Of a stretch of 64,000 nucleotides of DNA, positions 42,299 to 51,339 are shown one piece after another. Under the pieces are notes generated by a model. That model worked only from the letters and a program-made list of their open reading frames with translations. It searched no databases and was not told where the DNA came from. The stretch covers positions 116,351 through 180,350 of the forward strand of contig JADJZR010000008.1 in NCBI GenBank assembly GCA_016715645.1. Reading direction: 5' to 3'. The first letter of the stretch is position 1. Each line of letters begins with the position of its first letter. The stretch comes from Elusimicrobiota bacterium. GTDB lineage: Bacteria; Elusimicrobiota; Elusimicrobia; FEN-1173. The position numbers were made by a program, and so were the translations under genes.

Positions 42299-43489
42299 AT
42301 GCGAAGAATATTACTGTGCGCTCTTGTCGGTTCGTTATCCGTGCTCCATGGCGGTGAGCCCGTCACCGCTCCGTTGGTTGAAGGAAACACGCGCTTCGCC
42401 CTCGAAATGTACAAGCAACTGGCCGAGGAAACAGGCAACATTTTCTTTTCCCCCTACAGCGTCTCTGCCGCCCTCGGGATGACCTCCGCCGGCGCCCGGG
42501 GCGATACGCTGAAAGAAATCGACCAGGTTTTCCATTTCTCCGAGGGCGGCCCCCACCGGGGGTTCCGCGATTTAGACAAAACCCTGCTCGGATCGGCTAA
42601 ACCGTACGAACTCAATATCGCCAACCGCCTTTGGCTTAAGAAAGGGAGGGACTTCCGGCCAGAGTTCGTCAATACCCTGGCCGACCATTACGGCGCCGGG
42701 GCTGAACGTCTGGACTTCGCCGGATCGCCCGAACCTTCCCGCTTAACCATCAACCGCTGGGTTTCCGACCGGACAAAAACCAAGATCCCGGAACTGATCC
42801 CAGGCGGTGTGATCAACGAATTGACCGAAGCTGTATTGACCAACGCCATTTACTTCAAGGGCCTCTGGGCCAGTCAATTCAAGAAATCCGATACGAAGAA
42901 GGAGCCCTTCCGCATGGAGGACGGACAAACGTTGTCCGTCGATCTGATGCGTCAAGAAGGCTCTTTCCCATACCGGGAAGACGAAACCGCCCAAATCCTG
43001 GAACTCCCCTACAAAGGCGACGACCTGTCGATGGTGGTGGTTTTGCCACGGGAGCGCGTTTCCCTGACCCAAGTGGAGAAAGATCTGACGGCCTCCACAA
43101 TCAACGATTGGGTTAAGAACCTTTACCCACAGGAGGTCCAGGTCTTCCTACCGGCCTTCACGACCCGCTACAAGAAGAGCCTGCCACCCACCCTGAAAGC
43201 GATGGGGATGCCCCTGGCTTTTGATCCGAACCGCGCCGATTTTTCCGGAATCCGGGAATTGACCCCCGGAGAAAATCTGTATGTCTCCGACGTCATCCAC
43301 GAGGCCTTTGTCCAGTTGGACGAGGAGGGCACCGAAGCCGCCGCGGCCACTGCGGTGGGGATAAAGCTGACCAGCATGGCTCCGCCCCCTCCCATTTTCC
43401 GCGCCGACCGGCCGTTCCTCTTCCTCATCCGCCACCGCCCCACCGGCACGATCTTGTTTCTGGGACGATTAACTAACCCCCAAGGGTAA
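42299..43489 (+). CDS. Secreted serpin (serine protease inhibitor)
   Basis: The 396-residue protein has a signal peptide (RRILLCALVGSLSVLHG) and a full serpin fold: NIFFSPYSVSAALGMTSAGA, ANRLWLKKG, LTNAIYFKGLW, LELPYKGDDLSMVVVLP, and the C-terminal FLFLIRHRPTGTILFLGR. The reactive-centre hinge DEEGTEAAAATA is ideal for an inhibitory serpin; counting from it gives P1-P1' as Thr358-Ser359, pointing to elastase- or subtilisin-like targets. AGGAGG lies five bases before ATG 42299. A terminator follows, so the gene is monocistronic. Confidence 0.95.
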   Translation: MRRILLCALVGSLSVLHGGEPVTAPLVEGNTRFALEMYKQLAEETGNIFFSPYSVSAALGMTSAGARGDTLKEIDQVFHFSEGGPHRGFRDLDKTLLGSAKPYELNIANRLWLKKGRDFRPEFVNTLADHYGAGAERLDFAGSPEPSRLTINRWVSDRTKTKIPELIPGGVINELTEAVLTNAIYFKGLWASQFKKSDTKKEPFRMEDGQTLSVDLMRQEGSFPYREDETAQILELPYKGDDLSMVVVLPRERVSLTQVEKDLTASTINDWVKNLYPQEVQVFLPAFTTRYKKSLPPTLKAMGMPLAFDPNRADFSGIRELTPGENLYVSDVIHEAFVQLDEEGTEAAAATAVGIKLTSMAPPPPIFRADRPFLFLIRHRPTGTILFLGRLTNPQG

Positions 43490-43495
43490 AAAGGG

Positions 43496-43519
43496 AAGTG
43501 GGCCCCTTCCCCACTTTTT
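43496..43519 (+). terminator. Rho-independent terminator after the serpin gene
   Basis: AAGTGGG (43496-43502), a 7-base loop and CCCACTT (43510-43516) are followed by further Ts, seven bases after the serpin stop. Confidence 0.8.
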
Positions 43520-43522
43520 GAT

Positions 43523-43576
43523 TTGCCATTAAATAACCTTTTTCATATAATGTCCTTTAAGTAAAGGACATTATAT
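43523..43576 (+). promoter_or_regulatory. Sigma-70 promoter overlapped by a perfect 32-bp palindrome
   Basis: TTGCCA (43523-43528), 17-bp spacer and TATAAT (43546-43551). The palindrome has 15-bp perfect arms (ATATAATGTCCTTTA and its complement) around AG at 43560-43561, so it covers the -10 box and start site; a third GGACAT half-site follows at 43583. Likely autoregulated by the product of 43591. Confidence 0.85.
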
Positions 43577-43590
43577 TAAAACGGACATTT

Positions 43591-44277
43591 ATGAAAAAGT
43601 TTAATAGAGTTTTCAGTGATAAGGCCAGCCTCGTTCTTCGCGCGATGTTGGCAACGCCGGGCCGGGAATGGGTCGTCAGGGATTTTGTAAATGAATTGAG
43701 TCTCGGGCGGGGGTGGGTCGCTTCTGTCATGGCCGACCTCCGCGAAAAGAGCTATCTCAAAGGGACAGCCCGAGGGCGATCCGCGGGTTCCTTGCTTCGA
43801 AACGCGGAAGATTTGGTGCTGGAGTGGGCCCATCATTATCGAATGGAACATAACCGCGTTCAGGTTTATTTTACGACAGAAAAGAATATCCTGCCTCGTC
43901 TAAAAGCCGCTCTCCGAAATCAAGGCCACGTCCCTGCCTATGCGTTAACACTTCATTCGGGGGCGAATCTGCTCACACACCACGTTCGAGATTCCAACGC
44001 CTATGTATACCTAAACAGCGAGGATTACCCCTCTTTGGTGAACCAACTGCGTCTTGATCTCAATTTGAAGGAACTGAAACAAGGGGGCAATGTTTATTTC
44101 TTCCGTCCTTTCTACCGGTCGTCTGTATTCCATGGGTTGAGGGAGATTAATGGTTATCCCGTCGTGTCAAATCTCCAGCTCTACCTTGACCTCTATCACT
44201 TTCCTGCTCGGGGCAGGGAACACGCCGAATACTTATATCGGATGTGGAGAAAACGTTCCAAGGACCTGAAGAATTGA
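43591..44277 (+). CDS. AbiEi-like winged-helix antitoxin/regulator
   Basis: The 228-residue protein has an N-terminal winged-helix region (SLVLRAMLATPGREWVVRDF, VASVMADLREKSYLKG) and a C-terminal half with NGYPVVSNLQLYLDLYHFPA and EHAEYLYRMWRKR, the pattern of type IV AbiEi-family antitoxins and related regulators. AbiEi proteins bind inverted repeats in their own promoter, matching the palindrome upstream. The expected nucleotidyltransferase partner is absent; a small membrane protein follows instead, overlapping by four bases. Confidence 0.65.
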   Translation: MKKFNRVFSDKASLVLRAMLATPGREWVVRDFVNELSLGRGWVASVMADLREKSYLKGTARGRSAGSLLRNAEDLVLEWAHHYRMEHNRVQVYFTTEKNILPRLKAALRNQGHVPAYALTLHSGANLLTHHVRDSNAYVYLNSEDYPSLVNQLRLDLNLKELKQGGNVYFFRPFYRSSVFHGLREINGYPVVSNLQLYLDLYHFPARGREHAEYLYRMWRKRSKDLKN

Positions 44278-44717
44278 GTAAGGACATTATTAGAGGGCTG
44301 GTTGTTTTCGTTGCAAATGTGGGTGTGTTTTTAATGACGGTTCCTTTTTTTCTCAACGAGGTCCACCACCATTGGATTATTCCGGTGTTCGCCGTCTGGT
44401 TGCTTTTTCAATCGATCGTATTCGTATCGATTGATCCCAAATGGGGTCAACCGGCTTTGCGCGTCATCATGGGCTTGAGTGTTTTAATGGGCGCAATTCT
44501 TTTTTGGCGACAATTTTCCATGTTCCACTGTTTTCGACATTGCGAGGGGCGCCTCACCGTGGGCCTGTTGCTATTGTCCGGCGCAAATGGGATCGCCTGG
44601 CGGTTTGGCCCTTTCAATAGATCTCGATGGTTATGGGGAGCCGCTCTTGTGTTTTTGGGTTGGGCCATCATTGTCATGGCCATTGGATTGGCTTACGGCA
44701 CCTGGAATTTCAGGTGA
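44274..44717 (+). CDS. Small four-helix membrane protein
   Basis: A polytopic protein of about 147 residues with four to five hydrophobic segments (VVFVANVGVFLMTVPFFL, VFAVWLLFQSIVFV, LLLLSGANGIAW, LGWAIIVMAIGLAYG). No family recognised. TTG 44274 gives a TTGA overlap with the upstream gene; ATG 44244 in the same frame is an alternative. Pairing with an AbiEi-like regulator is unusual and could make it a membrane-acting toxin, which is speculation. It converges with and overlaps the AbiEii remnant by eight bases. Confidence 0.55.
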   Translation: MSKDIIRGLVVFVANVGVFLMTVPFFLNEVHHHWIIPVFAVWLLFQSIVFVSIDPKWGQPALRVIMGLSVLMGAILFWRQFSMFHCFRHCEGRLTVGLLLLSGANGIAWRFGPFNRSRWLWGAALVFLGWAIIVMAIGLAYGTWNFR

Positions 44718-45011
44718 GCTGATTCTCTGTCTGGGCGAGGGCTTTTAACAAAAGAGGCTTGGTGAGAAATCTCTCCTCCTCAGGGTTTAAGAGAAAAGGC
44801 CGGACGTCTCGAAGGATGAGAGACTGATCCATGGTCTCAATTTTTTTCCTTATAGCTGACCAGAGGCCTTCTGGGGTCTTAAAAGAAAGTTTAGGGTGAG
44901 TTTGTCGCACAGCATTTTGAAAGAGTTTTAGGTTTGGAGATATTCACGCAACCCGTTAAGGCGTTGGGGAACGGGGAGGGCGGAAAGATAGGCACGGATC
45001 GCGTCAATCAC
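44710..45011 (-). pseudogene. AbiEii-type nucleotidyltransferase toxin, core deleted
   Basis: From GTG 45011, overlapping the antitoxin stop, the frame reads IDAIRAYLSALP ... GLREYLQT and stops; another frame then gives TPEGLWSAIRKKIE and DVRPFLLNPEEERFLTK, the usual AbiEii C-terminus. The whole nucleotidyltransferase core with its GG and SEDLDF motifs is missing. An internal deletion plus frameshift has destroyed the toxin. Confidence 0.65.
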
Positions 45012-45636
45012 GGGAATTTTCCATTAAGCGCAGTAGAATTCGGCCGCCCTTTTGGACCCGGGGACGAGGAAATCGTCGCAGGAACGATTTCAATCGGACC
45101 CCGTTTATCGATTTGAAATTTTGAAACCGATAATTGTCCAGGAACAATCGTTCCGTGAGCGGTTTGGATGCCGGGATCCCAAGGTGAATGAAATCCAAGA
45201 CAGCTTTCTCGGGGAGAGCCATCCAGTGGGGTTCATCTCCTGGGCGCCAAACAAACCCAAAAAAATAACGGGGATGCACATGCTGATAAAGAAAGGACCC
45301 GAATAAATTACTGAACCGTGCGGTTTTTAAAGTCGTCACGCAGGTCATGGCCCCGACAGCCTCAGGAATGAGACCGTAGTGGCTAAGGGCATAAGCCAGG
45401 CTGATGTAGGAAGGTCGATAGAGAGGCTCCGCCAACGAGAGGGCTGAAACCGGAGTGGCTCGGTCTTCGGGGAAGAGGGTATAGAGGCCCCGCTTCAATC
45501 GCACGAGTTTTTTCTCTTTGACCCAATGGGAGAATTGAACGATTTCATGGGCCTTCGCGGGATTTCCCCCGTGGAGGTCCGAAGGCCTAAAGGTCAGCCG
45601 TCGCCGCATTCTGGATCGTAATTGGTCAAATTTCAT
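45004..45636 (-). CDS. AbiEi-family type IV antitoxin
   Basis: The 210-residue protein matches the AbiEi-like antitoxins of the nucleotidyltransferase systems: N-terminal winged helix with KEKKLVRLKRGLYTL, then YRPSYISLAYALSHYGLIPE, CVTTLKTARFSN, YFFGF and ALPEKAVLDFIHL. It normally represses its promoter and counteracts AbiEii. Here it is intact while the overlapping toxin gene has lost its core, so it is an orphan antitoxin that may protect against related incoming modules. An AT-rich region directly upstream (45637-45670) is the probable promoter. Confidence 0.85.
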   Translation of the reverse strand: MKFDQLRSRMRRRLTFRPSDLHGGNPAKAHEIVQFSHWVKEKKLVRLKRGLYTLFPEDRATPVSALSLAEPLYRPSYISLAYALSHYGLIPEAVGAMTCVTTLKTARFSNLFGSFLYQHVHPRYFFGFVWRPGDEPHWMALPEKAVLDFIHLGIPASKPLTERLFLDNYRFQNFKSINGVRLKSFLRRFPRPRVQKGGRILLRLMENSRD

Positions 45637-45678
45637 ATTTCTATTAATTATAATTATTATTAGAAACGTTTCAAGAAA

Positions 45679-45715
45679 AAACAGGGGAGTCCTACTTGAT
45701 TTTATTCCCCTGTTT
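45679..45715 (-). terminator. Rho-independent terminator at the end of the SWIM/SNF2 operon
   Basis: Read on the minus strand, AAACAGGGGA and TCCCCTGTTT form a 10-bp stem followed by a T run; the SWIM gene stop lies in the 17-base loop. Confidence 0.85.
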
Positions 45716-46555
45716 TGGCCTTCGGGAGGATCCTTTTTGCCTTTTTCTCCGGGGTTTCACCCGCGGTTTTTTGAGAGAGGTCCCCTTTCGCTTGACGGGG
45801 GGTGTCTTGGGGGGTTTTTGCTGGGTTGGCGGCGTCGAAACGGTTGTGTCAATGTCGATGCCGAAAACGGTGGTGAGGTCAGCGGTGGCCAGGCTGGAGT
45901 CGCTGGTTTGACCTTGCGTCAGGGTTGTGGCGGACCCCGCGTCCATGATCAGTTCCTGGTGGTCCACTTTTCTTAATTGGAAAAGGAGTTCCGGTTTGTG
46001 GTCCAGGCGGGCGCCCACGCCATACAGCGTTGCGGCCACGTGTTTGCACATGTCGGCCCAGTCCGGGCAGGAACAGCTCAATTTGATCTCTTTGGGAGAA
46101 GGGAAAAGGCCTTCCCCCTTCCGGGACACGGTTTCCATAACCGACTGGGAAAGCCGCCCTTGCAACAGTTCCAGGAGAGAGGCGATTTTGCCCCCGCACT
46201 CCCGTCGGATCTTTTCCCACAGGCTTTTGTTGAGCGGGGCAATGGTGACTGTGATGCGGTACAGTTCAGAACCCATGACAAGCGCTTTCACCGAGCCAGG
46301 GTCCACCGTAAGGTCGATCACGGACCCGTTGCGAACGTAAGTTCGGCCCCGGGGCAGTCGGTTGGAGTAGTCGCTGTACGATTCTAAATTCCGGCACCAG
46401 GCCTGGCCCCAAAACGTGTCGGCGATGCCTCGACCCCTGATCTGAACAGGCGCGAGCGCCTGGCCTTTCTTTCCCAATCGTTCGGCCGTTTGCACGGCCT
46501 TTCGGCGCCGTTCCGCCACCGAAACATACGGACGCCATCCTCCATACCAACTCAT
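45692..46555 (-). CDS. SWIM zinc-finger protein
   Basis: The 287-residue protein has a central SWIM motif CSCPDWADMCKH (CxCxnCxH) at about 163-174, preceded by a conserved N-terminal region (MSWYGGWRPYVSVAERR, GIADTFWGQAWCRNLE) and followed by a basic, proline-rich tail (KRKGTSLKKPRVKPRRKRQK) suited to DNA binding. Proteins of this layout are usually encoded beside an SNF2 helicase, as here, where the genes overlap by ATGA. It probably acts as its DNA- or partner-binding subunit. Confidence 0.9.
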   Translation of the reverse strand: MSWYGGWRPYVSVAERRRKAVQTAERLGKKGQALAPVQIRGRGIADTFWGQAWCRNLESYSDYSNRLPRGRTYVRNGSVIDLTVDPGSVKALVMGSELYRITVTIAPLNKSLWEKIRRECGGKIASLLELLQGRLSQSVMETVSRKGEGLFPSPKEIKLSCSCPDWADMCKHVAATLYGVGARLDHKPELLFQLRKVDHQELIMDAGSATTLTQGQTSDSSLATADLTTVFGIDIDTTVSTPPTQQKPPKTPPVKRKGTSLKKPRVKPRRKRQKGSSRRPKQGNKIK

Positions 46556-49254
46556 GTTTCCTCCCCGGCCGCTTTGGACAGGTCCAAAGACACCACGCGC
46601 ACGATCTCTTCGTTGGAAAGTTCCGTGAGCAGGGCGTCCCCGCCGTCCGCTAAAATTTCGTCCGACATCTTTCGTTTAGACAGGAGCATCTTATCAATCT
46701 TTTCTTCCAATGTCCCGCGACAGATGAATTTATGAACCAAAACGTTCTTTTTTTGGCCGATTCGAAAAGCCCGGTCCGTGGCTTGGTTTTCCACAGCGGG
46801 GTTCCACCAGCGGTCAAAGTGAATGACGTGGGACGCGGCGGTCAAATTGAGACCTGTGCCGCCCACTTTGAGGGATAACACAAAAAACGGCGGCCCGTCT
46901 TCCCGCTGAAACGCGTCGACCATCTCCATCCGTTTCTTGACCGGGATTTCGCCGTGCATCACCAACCCTTCTCTCCCAAAGATGGTTTTAAGATAGGCCG
47001 CGAGCGGCGCCGTGATTTCGCGAAATTGGGAAAACACCAACACCTTGTCTTGTCGTGCGGCGATGGATTCCGCCAATTCTTTAAGCCGCGCGAATTTCCC
47101 GCTGTCGGCCGGGTCGAAATCGCCGTCCCCCAGGCCTTGGGACGGATGGTTGCATATTTGTTTGAGGCGCATGAGCGTGGCCAAAATGACGCCGCGGCGT
47201 TTTATTCCGTCCACATTCTTCAGCGTATCCTCGAATTCTTGAACCGTTTTTTGGTAGAGGGCCGCCTGGCGGCGGCTCAGGAAACATTCCGTTGCGATCT
47301 CCGTTTTTTCCGGCAAGTCCGCGATGACGGAACGGTCTGTTTTAAGACGGCGCAAAATAAAGGGGCGCACCAGGGTTCGCACCGCGCCCCAGCGTTTCAA
47401 GTGTTCCTGATCGTCTGTCGGACGGACAAACCGTTCAAACGTTTTAAGTTCCCCCAAAAGACCGGGGGAAAGAAAATCAAACAGGGACCACAGGTCGCCC
47501 AGTGAATTTTCAATCGGGGTGCCGGTGAGAGCCAACCGGTGCCGGGCCTTGAGCGTTTTCACCGCCCGGGCTTGTTTGGTCCCCGCGTTTTTGATGGCCT
47601 GGGCTTCGTCCAAAACCACCAGATCCCAGTTCCGTTCAGTGATCCAGGGAAACCGGTGGACGGCGCCGTAGGTGGTCATCACGAAATCGGACTCATTTAG
47701 TAGATCATGGGGGGGGGATTTTAAATCGGCGGGGGACGCGTGGCTTGGGTGCGCCACCCAAAATTTGATCGACGGGGCGAACCGTTCAATTTCCGCTTTC
47801 CAATTTCCAAGCAACGAGGCCGGCGCCACCAGCAGGTGAGGAGATTGCCGCGTTTCTTTCCGAAGACGAAGAAGCAGGGCCAACACCTGCACCGTTTTTC
47901 CCAACCCCATGTCGTCGGCCAGACAGGCGCCCACCCTCAGTTGGTTGACGCCCCACAGCCATTGAACGCCGGTTTCTTGGTAAGGGCGTAGCGATGCTTG
48001 TAACGCGCTTCCCACCCGCCCGCGATCTTTCCACTGTCCGTCGGGACTGCGCAAACGGGTCAACAGCTCGGCGAATCCGGGCCCCGCTTCCACCCGGGCC
48101 CAGCCGGAATCCGCTGGTTCAAAGGAAGTTTTGCCGTCTCCCATCCCCGCCAAGAGACGCATCCCCTGGGTAAAGGTCAACCCGTCTCCCACGGCTTTCT
48201 CCACTTTTTTCCAGTGGGCCAAAACTTCTTTCAGTTTCTCCCGATCCATTTCCACCCATTGGCCTCGGAGAAGAGTTAACCCATCGGTTCCAGCCAGGAG
48301 CCCCTTTATTTCCTCTTCGGTCAGCGGGTCGCCTCCCAACGAAACGCTCACGGAAAAATCCAGCAAGCCGTCCGCGCCAATGGCCCCGTCGCGGTTTCCC
48401 CCCACGCGCACAGCCACGGTGGGGCGGGGGCGAGTTTTCCACCAGTCGGGCACCCGCACGACGATCCCGGCGGATTCGTAAAGAGGGATGTCTTTTAAAA
48501 AACGGTAGGCTTGAGCGGCTTGCCAAGAAAGGGTGCGAAACACGTCCCCTTTTTCCAACAGTTCCCGCAAAAAAGCGCTTTTGGCCGATCCCTCTTGAAC
48601 CGGGGTCAGAAGGGCCAGAAGGCGTGGTTTATTCTTTGCGCCCACATATTCTTGGAGCGCTTGTCCCAACGGACGATGCCGCGGCCGGCCTTCTTCGGTA
48701 AGCGTGTGGGTGTAGGTGGCCAGAAAAGCAAAAGGCCGTTCGGAATCTTTGCGGTTTTCCGCCAGATGGAAACACACGCGCCCCACCAACGTCCAGGCGG
48801 GATTGTGATTGTGAAGAAAAGCCGACAGAGTGGACGACGCGGGAACAGTTTCCCGCAAAGCGTCCCACATTTCCGCCCACGCCCGTTCTAACGCCGCTCG
48901 ATCTATGAATTCTCCCCCGACCATGGGCGGCGCTGACGCGCCCCATGCGGGCAACTCGTTTTCTGGAGGGGAAAAGACGAGGGATTTCCACTGTTCTTCC
49001 ACGTTCGGCACCGCGCACAGGGTCGCCAGAAAATAGCGAGCGAAATCACGCCAGTAGGCGGCTCCCGGGGAAAGGCTGGGCACGCGGGCCATGAGACCCA
49101 ACGCCAAAAGCCCATGCCCGGTTCCCCGGCCAAAGGTTTCTTCAAAAATTTTCGGACCCGATAAAAAATGAACCCGCCCGGAAGGTAAAACGCCTAAGGC
49201 GAGGCTTGTCGCGGCGTCCTTGGGTTCTTTGGAGAGAGGGATGGGGTCGGTCAT
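46552..49254 (-). CDS. SNF2-family helicase, HepA-like
   Basis: A 900-residue Swi2/Snf2 ATPase. N-terminal half (about 1-440) is the family-specific SNF2_N-preceding region; motor motifs are DDMGLGKTVQ (motif I), VVLDEAQAIKN (motif II), LTGTPIENS, LRRLKTD, LSLKVGGTGLNLTAA and DRAFRIGQKK. It partners with the SWIM protein and likely remodels nucleoprotein. The start is uncertain: ATG 49254 or 49269, with a TATAAT sequence across the latter, so a nearly leaderless message from 49254 is preferred. Confidence 0.9.
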   Translation of the reverse strand: MTDPIPLSKEPKDAATSLALGVLPSGRVHFLSGPKIFEETFGRGTGHGLLALGLMARVPSLSPGAAYWRDFARYFLATLCAVPNVEEQWKSLVFSPPENELPAWGASAPPMVGGEFIDRAALERAWAEMWDALRETVPASSTLSAFLHNHNPAWTLVGRVCFHLAENRKDSERPFAFLATYTHTLTEEGRPRHRPLGQALQEYVGAKNKPRLLALLTPVQEGSAKSAFLRELLEKGDVFRTLSWQAAQAYRFLKDIPLYESAGIVVRVPDWWKTRPRPTVAVRVGGNRDGAIGADGLLDFSVSVSLGGDPLTEEEIKGLLAGTDGLTLLRGQWVEMDREKLKEVLAHWKKVEKAVGDGLTFTQGMRLLAGMGDGKTSFEPADSGWARVEAGPGFAELLTRLRSPDGQWKDRGRVGSALQASLRPYQETGVQWLWGVNQLRVGACLADDMGLGKTVQVLALLLRLRKETRQSPHLLVAPASLLGNWKAEIERFAPSIKFWVAHPSHASPADLKSPPHDLLNESDFVMTTYGAVHRFPWITERNWDLVVLDEAQAIKNAGTKQARAVKTLKARHRLALTGTPIENSLGDLWSLFDFLSPGLLGELKTFERFVRPTDDQEHLKRWGAVRTLVRPFILRRLKTDRSVIADLPEKTEIATECFLSRRQAALYQKTVQEFEDTLKNVDGIKRRGVILATLMRLKQICNHPSQGLGDGDFDPADSGKFARLKELAESIAARQDKVLVFSQFREITAPLAAYLKTIFGREGLVMHGEIPVKKRMEMVDAFQREDGPPFFVLSLKVGGTGLNLTAASHVIHFDRWWNPAVENQATDRAFRIGQKKNVLVHKFICRGTLEEKIDKMLLSKRKMSDEILADGGDALLTELSNEEIVRVVSLDLSKAAGEET

Positions 49255-49372
49255 GGTCGGATGTTTCATTATACAACTTGACTTGCTGGGACCGATGGCC
49301 AAGCGTTACTCACCCCATGGGAAAATGGAACTTTTTGGGAAAGAATTCGTTCGATAGAAAAAGGAGAAACCT

Positions 49373-50098
49373 ATGACCACTCCCAAGAAATCAAATGTGG
49401 AAATTCATCGCGCGAAAGATCGGTTTCATACGAAAATTGATTGGCTTGATTCTTGGCACAGTTTTAGTTTCGGGCACCACCACGAGCCTGGAAATACCCA
49501 CCATGGCCTTCTCCTGGTTTTAAACGACGATGTGATCCAACCGGGAACCGGTTTCATGACCCATCCTCACCAAGACATGGAAATCGTGACCTGGGTCTTG
49601 GAGGGGGAACTCGAACACCGGGATTCCGAGGGAAACCGAGGGGTGATCACGCCGGGGTTGGCCCAACGCATGAGCGCGGGCACCGGGATTTGGCACTCGG
49701 AAATGAACCCCAGTTCCACGAAACCGGTTCGACTCGTTCAAATGTGGGTGCCTCCCGACACGCGGCGCATTCAACCCTCCTACGAACAGCTGGATATCTC
49801 CCGCGACTTGGTGGGGGGAGCGATGGTCCCCATCGCTTCGGGAAGCCGCAAAGGGGCGATTTCAATTCAGCAAAAAAGCGCTACGCTTTGGGCCGGGCGG
49901 CTACTCCCCGGTGCGGGGGTGAATGTTCCCGAGGCGTCCCATGTCCACCTGTTTGTGGCCACAGGGGAGGTGGCGCTGGACACCAATTCTGTCTTGAAAC
50001 AAGGCGACGCGGCCCGGTTGACCGACGCCGGTGCGCGTCCTCTGAAAGCAGGGCCGGCGGGCGCCGAAATCTTAGTCTGGGAAACAAACCCTAAATAG
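49373..50098 (+). CDS. Pirin-family cupin protein (YhhW-like)
   Basis: The 241-residue bicupin has the pirin hallmarks WHSFSFGHHH, GTGFMTHPHQDMEIVTWVLEG-type metal motif (His-x-His and Glu) and SAGTGIWHSEMNPS. Bacterial pirins such as YhhW have quercetinase activity or bind metal-dependent partners. AAGGAG precedes the ATG by seven bases. Flanked by a divergent SNF2 gene and a polyketide operon 164 bp downstream; it is probably transcribed alone. Confidence 0.93.
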   Translation: MTTPKKSNVEIHRAKDRFHTKIDWLDSWHSFSFGHHHEPGNTHHGLLLVLNDDVIQPGTGFMTHPHQDMEIVTWVLEGELEHRDSEGNRGVITPGLAQRMSAGTGIWHSEMNPSSTKPVRLVQMWVPPDTRRIQPSYEQLDISRDLVGGAMVPIASGSRKGAISIQQKSATLWAGRLLPGAGVNVPEASHVHLFVATGEVALDTNSVLKQGDAARLTDAGARPLKAGPAGAEILVWETNPK

Positions 50099-50262
50099 AA
50101 ATCCGTTCGCGCCCAAAACGGAGAATAGTCCGAGGACAAGAGGCCCATTCACCCGGGAATCCCAACGATCCGTTAGTGGGGGGCGCTCACAATAATTTTC
50201 GACACCGCACGTTTGTCTGAATAAATTGAAGTCATGCGATCGATTGTCAAAAGGATTCCGAG

Positions 50263-51339
50263 ATGAAACGATTCAAACCGGCGGGGGGCCTTCTCACACG
50301 ACTGCTCTCTGTGGCCACCGCGGTCCCCCCTCTTCGGGTTTCCCAGTCTGAGGCGCTCAACTTTATTTTAAATCGACTGAACGTTCGACCTGCCACCCAA
50401 CAATTTTACCGCCGTGTTTTTGCCCATCCCTCTGTGGCGACGCGCCACTTTGCCCTTACTTCCCTGGACGATGTTCTGGAACCAAATCTTGACCGGATCA
50501 ACCGTCGGTTTGAACGGGAAGCGGTTAAACTCTCTGTCCGCTCTCTGCGAGCGGCATTGAAACAGGCGAATCTCCAACCGAAAGATGTGGGGTTCCTGGT
50601 CGTGACCACCTGCACGGGGTATGTTTGTCCCGGCCTGGCCGCCCACGTGATCGGTGCGGCCTCCCTTCGGCCCACGGTACAATATGCCGACCTTGTGGGA
50701 ATGGGATGCGGGGCGGCGCTTCCCGCGCTCCAGGCCGCGGACAACTTTTGTCGAAGCCATCCGGGGCAAATCGCGGCGGTCGTAAGCACGGAAATTTGTT
50801 CGGCCGCCATGTATTCCGATGACGCGGCGGACCTGGTGATTTCCAATGGGCTTTTTGCCGACGGTTCGGCCGCGGCTCTTTTACGGGCGGGATCCGGGAA
50901 AGGGCCTGCCCTCACGCATTTTTCTTCTGTGGTTGTCCCAGAATGGCGGGACGGGTTGCGGTTTCGCACGGAGGAAGGGCGGTTGCGAAACGTGCTGGTT
51001 AAAGAAGTTCCGGACCGGGCGGCGGTGGCGACACGTGAATTGCTCAAAAACATTCTGAGCCAGTCGGAAGTGCGTCAATGTGATATCACCCGCTGGGTTC
51101 TTCACGCGGGAGGGTCCAAGATTTTAGAGGCTCAAGAACGGGTTCTTGGGTTAAGTCGACGGGATTTGGCCCCCAGCTGGGCTGTATTAAAAAAATACGG
51201 AAACCTGTCCTCTCCCACGGTCCTGTTTGCGTTAAAAGAATCCATGGCGCGCCATCCCCCGCGTCGTGGAGAGCGGGCCTTTATGGCTTCTTTCGGCGCC
51301 GGCTTTTCTGCCCACGCCGTTCTGTTGGAGTTTCCGTGA
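50263..51339 (+). CDS. Type III polyketide synthase
   Basis: The 358-residue protein is a chalcone/stilbene-synthase-like enzyme. The catalytic triad is visible: C149 in GMGCGAALP, H281 in WVLHAGGSK and N314 in YGNLSSPTVLFAL. VTTCTGYVCPG and FADGSAAALL also match bacterial alkylresorcinol/alkylpyrone synthases, which extend fatty-acyl starters with malonyl-CoA. It heads a three-gene operon, each joined by GTGA overlaps, with a methyltransferase and a flavin monooxygenase; the set parallels SrsABC for phenolic-lipid synthesis. Confidence 0.92.
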   Translation: MKRFKPAGGLLTRLLSVATAVPPLRVSQSEALNFILNRLNVRPATQQFYRRVFAHPSVATRHFALTSLDDVLEPNLDRINRRFEREAVKLSVRSLRAALKQANLQPKDVGFLVVTTCTGYVCPGLAAHVIGAASLRPTVQYADLVGMGCGAALPALQAADNFCRSHPGQIAAVVSTEICSAAMYSDDAADLVISNGLFADGSAAALLRAGSGKGPALTHFSSVVVPEWRDGLRFRTEEGRLRNVLVKEVPDRAAVATRELLKNILSQSEVRQCDITRWVLHAGGSKILEAQERVLGLSRRDLAPSWAVLKKYGNLSSPTVLFALKESMARHPPRRGERAFMASFGAGFSAHAVLLEFP

